Shown here: positions 1 through 6,583 of the stretch, piece after piece | Position numbering within the stretch: the first letter of the stretch is position 1 | How the letters are laid out: every line of letters begins with the position of its first letter | Assembly: GCA_030038955.1 (NCBI GenBank) | Contig: JASHQV010000278.1 | Location: 1 to 8,822 of the forward strand | DNA from: Solirubrobacteraceae bacterium | Lineage (GTDB): Bacteria > Actinomycetota > Thermoleophilia > Solirubrobacterales > Solirubrobacteraceae | Direction: 5' to 3' | Length of the DNA: 8,822 bases | The notes under the pieces: model-generated | Told to the model about the DNA's origin: nothing | Databases searched by the model: none | The model's input: the letters and a program-made list of their open reading frames with translations, nothing else | Made by a program: the position numbers and the translations under genes

Positions 1-881
1 GCGGTCCGCGCCGGAATCTCCTGCTCGCGCAGGCGCGCGACCCGCTCGGTGCCGAACTCCTCGACGTTGTAGGAGGCCAGCGCGGTCCCGTGCGCCATCG
101 CGCGGATCAGCAGGCGGTGGTCGAGCGGCTCTTCCGGATGCGCCGCCACGTACCCGAGGAAGCCGCCGGCGAAGCTGTCGCCGGCGCCAGTCGGGTCGAT
201 CACGGTCTCGAGCGGGTACGCCGGCAGCGAGAAGAAGCCCTCGGAGGTGACCATCGCGGCCCCGTACTCGCCCTGCTTGGCGACCACCACCTGTGGGCCC
301 CACTCGCGGATCTGTCGCGCCGCCCGCACGAGGTTGGGCTCCTCGGTCAGCTCGCGCAGCTCGGCATCGTTGAGGATCAGGCAGTCGACCTCCGAGATCG
401 CCTGCACGAGCGCGTCGCGGGCCGTCTCGATCCACAGGTTCATCGAGTCGAGCGCGACGAACCTTGCGCGGCGGCACTGGGCGCGCACGCGACGCTGGAG
501 GTCCGGCTGGATGTTGGCGAGGAACAGCACGTCGCAGTCGCGCGAGGCGGGCGACAGCTTCGGCTCGAAGTCCGCGAACACGCCCAGCTGCGTGTCGAGC
601 GTCTGCCGATCGTTGAGGTCCCAGCCGTAGACGCCGCGCCAGAAGAACGTCTTGCCGCCGGCGACCTGCTCGATGTCCTCGGTGTGGATGCCGCGCTCAC
701 GCAGGACCGCGCGCTCAGCGTCGCCGAAGTCGTCGCCCACCGGGCCCACGACCCTGACCTCGTCGAAGAACGACGCCGCCAGCGCGAAGTGCACGGCCGA
801 GCCGCCGAGCATCCGCTCGCGCTCCCCAAACGGAGTCTTGACCGCGTCGTAGGCGATCGATCCGACGACGGTGACCGACAT
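1..881 (-). CDS. PfkB/ribokinase-family sugar or nucleoside kinase (3' end cut by window edge)
   Basis: A cytosolic ATP-dependent kinase of the PfkB (ribokinase-like) family, which phosphorylates a sugar or nucleoside hydroxyl. The reading frame opens at ATG 881 and runs 293 codons to the left edge without a stop. Family members are about 300 residues, so little is missing. The N-terminal strand MSVTVVGSIAYD is followed by the glycine pair of the substrate site (LGGSAVHFALA, residues 25-35). The PfkB signature DPTGAGDSFAGGF lies at residues 229-241; D235 is the expected catalytic base and GAGD forms the anion hole. No Shine-Dalgarno precedes the ATG. A TAGCCT box lies 11 bases upstream, so the leader may be very short. 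The substrate cannot be read from sequence. From memory, related actinobacterial kinases sit beside methylthioadenosine phosphorylase genes, but that neighbour would be outside the window. The family call is secure. Confidence 0.93.
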   Translation of the reverse strand, partial: MSVTVVGSIAYDAVKTPFGERERMLGGSAVHFALAASFFDEVRVVGPVGDDFGDAERAVLRERGIHTEDIEQVAGGKTFFWRGVYGWDLNDRQTLDTQLGVFADFEPKLSPASRDCDVLFLANIQPDLQRRVRAQCRRARFVALDSMNLWIETARDALVQAISEVDCLILNDAELRELTEEPNLVRAARQIREWGPQVVVAKQGEYGAAMVTSEGFFSLPAYPLETVIDPTGAGDSFAGGFLGYVAAHPEEPLDHRLLIRAMAHGTALASYNVEEFGTERVARLREQEIPART

Positions 882-971
882 AAGCGCGCGGGAGGCTAGC
901 GATCCCGCTCGTGCTTGGACGGTCAGCCCCGAGGACCGGCGCGACGCGACGCCGAGCCGCGGCGGAGCCGT

Positions 972-2537
972 TCAGCGGATCGCTGGCGCCACCGGGGCGC
1001 GCGTCCGCCGGGGGCGGACGCGCGCCCCGGAAGCAGCCTGCTGACCCGCCAGCGCTGCCCCGATCGCCAGCAGCGCCCAGGTCTCCGGGTCCTCGAGGAA
1101 GTCCGCGTACAGCATCGTGTGCAGCAGCAGCCCCAGGAAGGCCGCGGCGATCGCCACCCGCGCGGGACTCGCGCGAATACCCCGGAACAGCGTGACCAGC
1201 ACCGACACGACCAGTGCCAGGTAGACCAGCTCGCCGATCAGCCCCTGCTCGGCGGCGACCGTGATCGGGATCGTGTGGGAGGCGGCCAGGACCGTCGAGA
1301 TCTTGCGGTACTCGCGGCGGTATTGGGTGACGAACGCTCCCGAGCCGTAGCCGTACAACGGGCGCTGGGCGAACATGTGGACGCCGCCGGTGACGAGGTT
1401 GGCGCGGCCGCTGGAGGCGCCGTTGAGGCCCTGATTGAGCCCGAACGTCTTCGGCGAGATCGCCAGCGCCACGAGCCCGATGACGATGACCGCGCCGGCG
1501 GTCGCGAGTACCGGCCAAAGCTTCCAGCGCGCCGCCGCCAGCACGCCGAGACCGACCAGCAGCGCCGCCAGGCTCGAGCGCGACAGCGTCAGCACGAGCC
1601 CGGCCCACAGCACCGCCAGCACCAGGCAGCCGCCGATCTGCAGGTGGAGGCGGCGGTCGTAGATGACGACGGCGGTCACGAGGATCATCACCAGCGCCAG
1701 GTAGCGCCCGAAGATGTTGGGGTCGAGGAACACCGAGTTGACCGTGAAGTACTGCTGGACACCGTTCTCGGCGATCAGGTGCGAGTTCAGGTACAGCGTC
1801 TTGGTCGCGTACTCCACGAACCCGAAGCACGCGAACAGCAGCGCCAGCACGACCGTCACGCCGAGGCACCGCGCGAGCAGCACGCGATCCCAGCGCAGCT
1901 CTCTGAGCAGCGCCAGCAGCAGCGCGAACGGGACGTAGAAGAACACCATGTTCTGCAGCGCGGTCGTGAAGTCGGCCGAGTAGACGGCCTGCACGGCGTA
2001 GAGCACGACGAACGCCGCCAGCAGCTTCTCGAACGGCTGCCGGGACGCGGATCCGGCGTCGTCCCGCCGTCCACGCGCTCCGGGGGTGGCAACTGCCAAG
2101 CCACCCCCGGAGCGCGAGCCCCAGAACACGCGCGCCAGCCACGCCAGACACGCCGCCGCCACCACGAAGTACAGGGGCACCAGCAGGTTCGCGGCGTTGC
2201 CGCCGGCCGAGATCGGGATCCGGAACGGCAGCGCCGCGACCGCGAGGGGAGCGACGAGGCGCGGGCGGCGGACGAGCAGCGCGGCCAGCGCGATCACCAG
2301 CGCAACCAGGACAGCCGCACCGATCGCGGCCTCGAGCGGATGCCGGTGGACGATGCTGAGCTGCGGCGAGTGCCAGATGTCGGCCAGCAGCAGCGTCGGC
2401 GCTAGCACGAGCGCGCCCAACATCGCCCAGGCGCGGCGCGCCGGCTCACGCCCGACGATCACGGCGCCGGCCAGCAGCGCGACCGCGATCACGCCCAGCT
2501 TCGGCAGCGGGCCCTGGAGCACGGCGAACGCGATCAC
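972..2537 (-). CDS. O-antigen ligase / Wzy-like polysaccharide polymerase, polytopic membrane protein
   Basis: A 521-residue inner-membrane protein with roughly 11-12 hydrophobic segments, matching the O-antigen ligase/polymerase (Wzy_C) superfamily. Such proteins join lipid-linked glycans to one another or to an acceptor on the outer face of the membrane. Family-like landmarks are LDPNIFGRYLA (271-281), LTLSRSSLAALLVG (316-329), and the large extracytoplasmic loop with GRANLV (377-382), QRPLYGYGSGAF (391-402) and ASHTIPITVAAEQGLIG (419-435). H421 is the expected conserved histidine and R378 a candidate functional arginine. The frame stays open upstream to 2678, but that would run into the divergent lipoprotein gene. 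GTG 2537 is preferred because a TAGCCT box lies 7 bases before it and the first helix follows at once. A hydrophilic linker (139-168) and the basic C-terminal tail (503-521) are each encoded by a long perfect inverted repeat. Substrate is unknown. Confidence 0.85.
   Translation of the reverse strand: MIAFAVLQGPLPKLGVIAVALLAGAVIVGREPARRAWAMLGALVLAPTLLLADIWHSPQLSIVHRHPLEAAIGAAVLVALVIALAALLVRRPRLVAPLAVAALPFRIPISAGGNAANLLVPLYFVVAAACLAWLARVFWGSRSGGGLAVATPGARGRRDDAGSASRQPFEKLLAAFVVLYAVQAVYSADFTTALQNMVFFYVPFALLLALLRELRWDRVLLARCLGVTVVLALLFACFGFVEYATKTLYLNSHLIAENGVQQYFTVNSVFLDPNIFGRYLALVMILVTAVVIYDRRLHLQIGGCLVLAVLWAGLVLTLSRSSLAALLVGLGVLAAARWKLWPVLATAGAVIVIGLVALAISPKTFGLNQGLNGASSGRANLVTGGVHMFAQRPLYGYGSGAFVTQYRREYRKISTVLAASHTIPITVAAEQGLIGELVYLALVVSVLVTLFRGIRASPARVAIAAAFLGLLLHTMLYADFLEDPETWALLAIGAALAGQQAASGARVRPRRTRAPVAPAIR
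992..1030. repeat. Perfect 18-bp inverted repeat, 3-base loop
   Basis: The left arm 992-1009 (ccggggcgcgcgtccgcc) is the exact reverse complement of 1013-1030, with loop ggg at 1010-1012. It lies inside the last codons of the O-antigen-ligase gene and encodes the Arg/Pro-rich tail at residues 503-516. On the ligase transcript the stop codon follows 18 bases after the hairpin. There is no U-run, so it is not a standard intrinsic terminator, although a hairpin-only terminator or RNA-stabilising 3' structure is possible. Confidence 0.9.
2074..2116. repeat. Perfect 17-bp inverted repeat, 9-base loop
   Basis: The left arm 2074-2090 (cgcgctccgggggtggc) pairs exactly with 2100-2116, with a 9-base loop at 2091-2099. 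It lies within the O-antigen-ligase gene, where it encodes the Gly/Ser/Ala-rich part (about residues 141-155) of a hydrophilic linker between two membrane helices. The linker looks like inserted sequence in an otherwise continuous membrane domain. Confidence 0.9.
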
Positions 2538-2544
2538 AGCGCGC

Positions 2545-2571
2545 AGGCTAGACAACTCGCACGCTAAACAA
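2545..2571 (-). promoter_or_regulatory. Possible leaderless promoter for the O-antigen ligase gene
   Basis: Reading the minus strand, a TAGCCT box (TAnnnT type) at 2550-2545 lies 7 bases before GTG 2537, the spacing expected when transcription begins at the start codon. A weak -35-like TTGTTT lies at 2571-2566 with a short 15-base spacer. No Shine-Dalgarno is present, which agrees with leaderless initiation. Mapping of the 5' end is lacking. Confidence 0.4.
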
Positions 2572-2575
2572 ACTG

Positions 2576-2581
2576 GATAAT
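2576..2581 (+). promoter_or_regulatory. Candidate -10 box of the rightward operon
   Basis: GATAAT at 2576-2581 is the best -10-like hexamer before the lipoprotein gene and sits in the least GC-rich stretch of the window. No good -35 lies at normal distance; TAGACA at 2549-2554 is 21 bases away. A start near 2588 would leave a leader of about 10-17 bases. TACGCT at 2591-2596, 8 bases before ATG 2605, is an alternative leaderless-type box. It overlaps the opposing ligase promoter region, so the two may interfere or be co-controlled. Confidence 0.35.
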
Positions 2582-2598
2582 GCGATCCTCTACGCTGC

Positions 2599-3015
2599 AT
2601 GTCCATGTCCCGCGGAAAGCTGCTCGTGGCCTGCGGGTTGACGACGTTGGCGGTCTCCGGATGTGGCATCGCGGCCAAGCCCCTCGCCGGGACTCCGCAC
2701 CTCGACCACGCGGCCGGCTATCACGCGCGCCTCGACAACCCTCGCGCCAAGCATGTCGCGTGCATGCGGGCGGCAGGCCTGGAGGTCCGGCTCTTCGAGG
2801 CGTCCGGCGCGCGACCGGGGATCCAGGTGGGGACGCCGCCGAGCGGTCCGACGGTGATCTTCGAGCCGACGCCGCAGGACGCGACTGGCGTGCAGATCGT
2901 CGGCCAGGCGCAGGGGGCCGAGGTGATCGGCAGCGCGCTCCTGTTCGTCAACCGGGCACCGGACTCGGTGCTCACCACCGTCGAGAACTGCCTGGCGATC
3001 GGCGTCAGTGGCTGA
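2599..3015 (+). CDS. Small secreted lipoprotein, function unknown
   Basis: A 138-residue protein with a lipoprotein signal peptide: a basic start (MSMSRGK), a short hydrophobic core, and the lipobox VSGC with C22 as the lipidation site. The mature part is about 117 residues and has no family I recognise. It carries two further cysteines, C55 (HVACMRAAG) and C131 (VENCLAIG), that could form a disulfide outside the membrane. ATG 2599 and ATG 2605 are both possible; the second still gives a full signal peptide. Neither has a Shine-Dalgarno, and a GATAAT box at 2576-2581 implies a leader of about 10-17 bases. The stop overlaps the start of the next gene by 8 bases, so it probably leads the operon. 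A role in envelope polysaccharide handling is inferred only from its neighbours. Confidence 0.8.
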   Translation: MSMSRGKLLVACGLTTLAVSGCGIAAKPLAGTPHLDHAAGYHARLDNPRAKHVACMRAAGLEVRLFEASGARPGIQVGTPPSGPTVIFEPTPQDATGVQIVGQAQGAEVIGSALLFVNRAPDSVLTTVENCLAIGVSG

Positions 3016-4927
3016 GCCTGCAGGACAGACGAGCGGTCAAACTAGAAGAGCCTTGTCCGTACCCGCCGCAGCGCCGAGGACCCGCAGCCCGCAGCCCGCA
3101 GCCCGCGGCGCGCGGCCGCTGCAGCTTCCTCGGCAGCTGACCGGGGGACGGCTGTACGCCTGGCTCGCCGCGCTCGCACTGGCGCTGGCGGCGCTGTCAC
3201 TGCTGTTCCCGTCGACGCCCAGCTACGACCCGTGGGCGTGGCTGGTGTGGGGACGCGAGATCTTGCACGGCTCGCTGCACACGCCCGGCGGGCCCACCTG
3301 GAAGCCGCTGCCGGTGATCTTCACGACGGTGTTCGCGCTGTTCGGGTCGGCCCAGCCGAACCTGTGGCTGGTGGTCGCGCGGGCCGGCGCGGCCCTGGGC
3401 GTGATGATGACCGGGGTGCTGGCGTTGCGCCTCACCTGGCGCCTGCAGCGATCGGTGAACGAGCCGGTCGGCGATCGGCCGCGCCGATGGAGCTCGGCGC
3501 TGCCGGCGCTGCCGGCGGTGCTGGCAGCGCTGATCGCGATGGCGAGCTTGGCGCTGACCGGCGAGTTCCTCGACTCCAGCACGCTCGGCTACTCGGAGGG
3601 CTTGATGGTCGCGGCGATGCTGATCGCGCTCGACCGCCACCTCGACGGCCACTATCGGCAAGCGTTCGTGTTTGGGTTCGTGGCGACCCTGGACCGCCCC
3701 GAGGTCGGGCTGTTCTGGGGCCCGTACGGGCTCTGGCTGATGTGGCGCGATCCGGGGTCCCGGGGGCTCGTGATCGGGCTCGCCGTGCTGGCGCTGGCGC
3801 TGTGGTTCGTGCCTCAGAAGTGGGGCGGTGGCTCGTTCACCAGCGGCGTCAGCCGCGCCCAGCATCCGCGTTCCAACAGCCCCGCGTTCGCGCCCTGCCC
3901 ATTCTGCGCCGAGCTCAAGGATCACGCCTGGCCGCTGGTGCTGCTGCGGATCAAGCTGGCGGCGGCGCTGGCGGTCCTCTGCGCCCTGGCGGCTCTGTGG
4001 CGCGGCCGCGCGTCACTGCCGGGATGGCGGGCGGCCGTGCGGCGGCGGAACGGCGACCAGCCCGAGGGTCCGGCGCAACGGCTGCTGCCGCCCCGCACCT
4101 CGGCGCTGGTGACGCTGATCGTGGCCGGCGTGTTCGGGCTCGTCTGGTGGGTGCTGGTCGCGATCGAGACGCAGGCCGGCTTCTCCGGCAACGACCGCTA
4201 CCTGGTGCTCGGCTCGGCCTTCATCGTGCTCGCGGGCGCGGTCGGCTTCGGCTGGCTCGCGACCTGGTTGAGCAGCGTCGCACGCGGCGTCCTGATGAGG
4301 GCACGCTCCTCGGACTCGCCGACGAGGGCACGCTCACCGGACTCGCCGATGAGGGCGCGCTCACCGGACTCGCCGACGACGGCACGCTCACCGGACTCGC
4401 CGACGACGGCAGGCTCATCGGACTCCCGGAGCGGCCCGGCGCGAACGGCGACGCTGGCGGCGACTACGGTGTCGGCGCTGCTGTTCGTGTTCGCCCCGAA
4501 CTTCGTCGGACCCAACCTCATCAACCTCCCGAAGACGCACGGCTCGCTGCTCTACCAGGCGCAACTGCGCGAGGACCTCGCGTCGCTGATCTCAACCCAC
4601 GGCGGCGCCAAGGCGGTGCTCGCCTGCGGCCCGGTGATGGCCGAGGGGTTCCAGGTGCCGATGGTCGCGTGGTACCTGGACGTCCGCACGCTGGAGGTGG
4701 CGGACCAGCCGCCGACCAACGCCAACGGCCTTGCACCGGTGCCCAAGGGTCAGTGGCCGGCGACGATCTTCCAGGACGAGGACACGCGCGGTGCGACGCT
4801 GCTGCCGCTACCGCAGACGATCATCGGGTGGGAGCATGAGGGGGCGCACTACAGCGCCACGATCGGACCGCACGACACCATGCACTTCTTCCAGGACTGC
4901 CGCGCCCACGCGGCCGCGATCAGCTGA
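3008..4927 (+). CDS. GT-C-type polytopic membrane glycosyltransferase-like protein with a 9-residue repeat loop
   Basis: A 639-residue membrane protein with about ten hydrophobic segments between residues 50 and 495 and an extracytoplasmic-looking C-terminal domain of about 140 residues. The first loop after helix 1 carries PSYDPWAWLVWGREI (71-85), the acidic-motif position of GT-C enzymes that transfer sugars from polyprenyl phosphate; D74 is the candidate residue. The substrate is unknown. GTG 3008 overlaps the upstream stop by 8 bases. TTG 3053 is the other possible start, and no ATG, GTG or TTG in frame follows before helix 1. A Pro/Arg-rich N-terminus is encoded by a 7-bp tandem repeat. 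Residues 430-474 are five 9-residue repeats (type TRARSPDSP) in the loop before the last helix, probably cytoplasmic because it is basic. A CPFC pair (C297, C300) sits in another loop. Its stop overlaps the next ATG (TGATG), suggesting translational coupling. Confidence 0.8.
   Translation: MAEPAGQTSGQTRRALSVPAAAPRTRSPQPAARGARPLQLPRQLTGGRLYAWLAALALALAALSLLFPSTPSYDPWAWLVWGREILHGSLHTPGGPTWKPLPVIFTTVFALFGSAQPNLWLVVARAGAALGVMMTGVLALRLTWRLQRSVNEPVGDRPRRWSSALPALPAVLAALIAMASLALTGEFLDSSTLGYSEGLMVAAMLIALDRHLDGHYRQAFVFGFVATLDRPEVGLFWGPYGLWLMWRDPGSRGLVIGLAVLALALWFVPQKWGGGSFTSGVSRAQHPRSNSPAFAPCPFCAELKDHAWPLVLLRIKLAAALAVLCALAALWRGRASLPGWRAAVRRRNGDQPEGPAQRLLPPRTSALVTLIVAGVFGLVWWVLVAIETQAGFSGNDRYLVLGSAFIVLAGAVGFGWLATWLSSVARGVLMRARSSDSPTRARSPDSPMRARSPDSPTTARSPDSPTTAGSSDSRSGPARTATLAATTVSALLFVFAPNFVGPNLINLPKTHGSLLYQAQLREDLASLISTHGGAKAVLACGPVMAEGFQVPMVAWYLDVRTLEVADQPPTNANGLAPVPKGQWPATIFQDEDTRGATLLPLPQTIIGWEHEGAHYSATIGPHDTMHFFQDCRAHAAAIS
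3081..3108 (+). repeat. 7-bp tandem repeat (cccgcag), three exact copies plus one with a mismatch
   Basis: Copies lie at 3081-3087, 3088-3094 and 3095-3101, with a fourth (cccgcgg) at 3102-3108. The array is inside the GT-C gene, at about codons 25-34, upstream of the first membrane helix and downstream of every usable start codon. Gain or loss of one unit would shift the frame. Confidence 0.9.
4294..4428 (+). repeat. 27-bp minisatellite, five tandem copies, coding
   Basis: Units begin at 4294, 4321, 4348, 4375 and 4402. The core copy is gacgagggcacgctcaccgg followed by actcgcc; the fifth copy is the most diverged. It encodes five 9-residue repeats (residues 430-474: MRARSSDSP, TRARSPDSP, MRARSPDSP, TTARSPDSP, TTAGSSDSR) in the loop before the last membrane helix of the GT-C protein. 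The unit is a multiple of three, so copy changes keep the frame. Confidence 0.95.
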
Positions 4928-6522
4928 TGGCGGCCACCACCGCGGCACCACCGGAGCACGCGGTAAGGCAGTTCGAGCTGCAGACTCCCGCCTGGTTCGC
5001 GAGCATCCCCGAATGGCTGCGGATCGGCGGCTTCCTGGTGATCGTGTGCGGGCTCTCGGTCGTCTTCCGGACGCGCACGATCGGCGGCCAGTACTGGATG
5101 GACGAGGCGATCACGGTCGGCATCGCCTCGCATTCGCTGAGCGCGATCCCGGGCGTCCTGCGGATGGACGGCTCGCCGCCGCTGTTCTACCTGCTGCTGC
5201 ACGTGTGGATGCAGCTGGCCGGCAGCTCGGAGGTGGCGACCCACACGCTGACGCTGATCATCGGCACGCTGTGCATCCCGATCGCGTTCTGGGGCGCCTG
5301 GACCCTGTTCGGCAAGCGCGCCGCAGTGATCGCCGCGATCCTGTTCGGATCGAACGCCTTCATCACCGAGTACAGCGTCGAGACGCGGATGTACGTGCTG
5401 ATGACGCTGCTCGGGCTGCTCAGCACGATCGGCTTCCTGCAGGGCTTCGTCCGCCGGCGCCGGCGCTACGTGATCCTGTTCGCGGTCACGCTCGCGCTGA
5501 TGCTCTACACGCACGCGTGGGCGCTGTTCTTCGGGGCGGCGTCGGCGATCGGCGTGCTGACCCTGTGGCGGATCTCCGAGCCGGCCGACCGCAGGTCGCT
5601 GCTGCTGGACGCGGTCTTGGCGTTCGTCGGCGCCGGCGTCCTGTTCCTGCCCTGGCTGCCCACCTTCCTGTGGCAGTCAGCGCACACGGCGGCGCCGTGG
5701 GACACGGTTCCGCACTTCGGCGCGCCGGTGCAGCTGTCGCGCAATGTGATGGGCGGCGATCGGGTGACGATGGCGATCGTGATCCCCACGGTGATCGGGC
5801 TGTCCGGACTGGTGCTGCGCCGCAACCGGCTGAGCGATTCCGCGCGGATGATGTGGATGCTGCTGACGATCTCGGTCGGCACGCTGGCGCTTGCCTGGAT
5901 CGGCTCGCATATCACGCCCGCCTGGGTGCCCCGCTACTTCGCGCCGATCGTGCCCGCGATCCTGCTGCTGGCGGCGATGGGGATGTCTCGAGCCGGGCTG
6001 CTGGGCGTGCTCGGGGTGGTGCTGTCGCTCGCCTTCCTCACCAACCCGGCCAGCTACTCGCCCGCGTACAAGAGCGATATGCGCGATGTCGCCGCCGAGG
6101 TCGCGCCATACCTGCACCGCGGCGATCTGGTGATCGTCGGGCAGCCCGAGCAGACGCCGCTGGCCTACTACTACCTGCCCGCCGGGCTCCGCTTCGCGAA
6201 CACGATCGGTCCGGTCAGGGATCCCTCGTTCATGGACTGGGTCGACGCCCTGCAGCGCTACCGGGACGCCGACCCGTGGAAGGTGCTGCCGCCGCTGCTG
6301 AACGCGCTCAAGCCGGGGCAGCAGGTCGTGTTCATCCGCCCATTGACCCAGGGCGTCCAGAACTGGCGGGCATCGTGGACTACGCTGGTAAGGCGTCGTT
6401 CCGCCCAGTGGAGCGAGATCATCGCTGACGACAAGCAGCTCAAGCCGGTCTTCTGGGCGCCCCACACCTACGACCAGGCCTGCTGTGTGGCCGACAGTGC
6501 CGTCGTCTACACGAAGACCTGA
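4927..6522 (+). CDS. Family 39-like (ArnT/PMT type) GT-C membrane glycosyltransferase
   Basis: A 531-residue polytopic membrane protein resembling glycosyltransferase family 39 (ArnT/dolichyl-phosphate-mannose protein mannosyltransferase type). These use polyprenyl-phosphate sugars on the outer face of the membrane. After helix 1 (about 31-47) comes YWMDEA (56-61) with the D59-E60 acidic pair expected of the family. SPPLFYLLLHVW (83-94) corresponds to the HPPLYY-like second motif, and EYSVETRMYVL (148-158) is typical of bacterial members. More helices run to about residue 375, followed by a soluble C-terminal part of about 150 residues ending in a Cys pair (CCVADSAVVYTKT). ATG 4927 shares its A with the upstream TGA, so translation is probably coupled. 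The stop TGA 6520-6522 lies in the first copy of a tandem repeat that fills the gap to the next gene. Donor and acceptor are not readable from sequence. Confidence 0.85.
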   Translation: MAATTAAPPEHAVRQFELQTPAWFASIPEWLRIGGFLVIVCGLSVVFRTRTIGGQYWMDEAITVGIASHSLSAIPGVLRMDGSPPLFYLLLHVWMQLAGSSEVATHTLTLIIGTLCIPIAFWGAWTLFGKRAAVIAAILFGSNAFITEYSVETRMYVLMTLLGLLSTIGFLQGFVRRRRRYVILFAVTLALMLYTHAWALFFGAASAIGVLTLWRISEPADRRSLLLDAVLAFVGAGVLFLPWLPTFLWQSAHTAAPWDTVPHFGAPVQLSRNVMGGDRVTMAIVIPTVIGLSGLVLRRNRLSDSARMMWMLLTISVGTLALAWIGSHITPAWVPRYFAPIVPAILLLAAMGMSRAGLLGVLGVVLSLAFLTNPASYSPAYKSDMRDVAAEVAPYLHRGDLVIVGQPEQTPLAYYYLPAGLRFANTIGPVRDPSFMDWVDALQRYRDADPWKVLPPLLNALKPGQQVVFIRPLTQGVQNWRASWTTLVRRRSAQWSEIIADDKQLKPVFWAPHTYDQACCVADSAVVYTKT

Positions 6523-6579
6523 GAGCCTGCCCCAAGACCGACAGCCCCCAAGACCGACAGCCCCCGAGACCTGAGAGCC
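6514..6579 (+). repeat. Four-copy degenerate 16-18-bp repeat spanning stop codon and ribosome site
   Basis: Related units begin at 6514 (aagacctgagagcc), 6534 and 6550 (aagaccgacagcc, exact copies 16 bp apart) and 6566 (gagacctgagagcc). The first unit contains the stop codon of the family 39-like gene and the last contains the GAGAG ribosome site of the oxidoreductase gene. The array fills most of the 61-base gap between them. No terminator or promoter is evident in it. Confidence 0.85.
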
Positions 6580-6583
6580 GCCG

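Noticed and set aside
915..2405. Plus-strand open frame of 496 codons over the ligase gene
   Set aside because: Low-complexity Arg/Gln/His-rich product; the minus-strand frame has clear membrane helices and Wzy_C-like motifs.
972..2678. Longer ligase product starting at ATG 2678
   Set aside because: It would add 47 mostly hydrophilic residues and overlap the lipoprotein gene by 80 bases. GTG 2537 fits the box spacing and the first helix better.
4294..4428. CRISPR-like array of 27-bp repeats
   Set aside because: Units are directly adjacent with no spacers, lie inside a coding frame, and no cas gene is present.
3232..4839. Plus-strand frame within the GT-C gene encoding DEGTLTGLA-type repeats
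   Set aside because: The repeat peptide is attractive, but the rest of this frame is Arg/Gly/Ala-rich with no domain. Both flanks of the array code for membrane helices only in the 3008 frame.
4731..6428. Plus-strand frame of 565 codons across the junction of the two GT-C genes
   Set aside because: Arg/Ala-rich shadow frame with no hydrophobic segments; the overlapping frames carry the recognisable family features.
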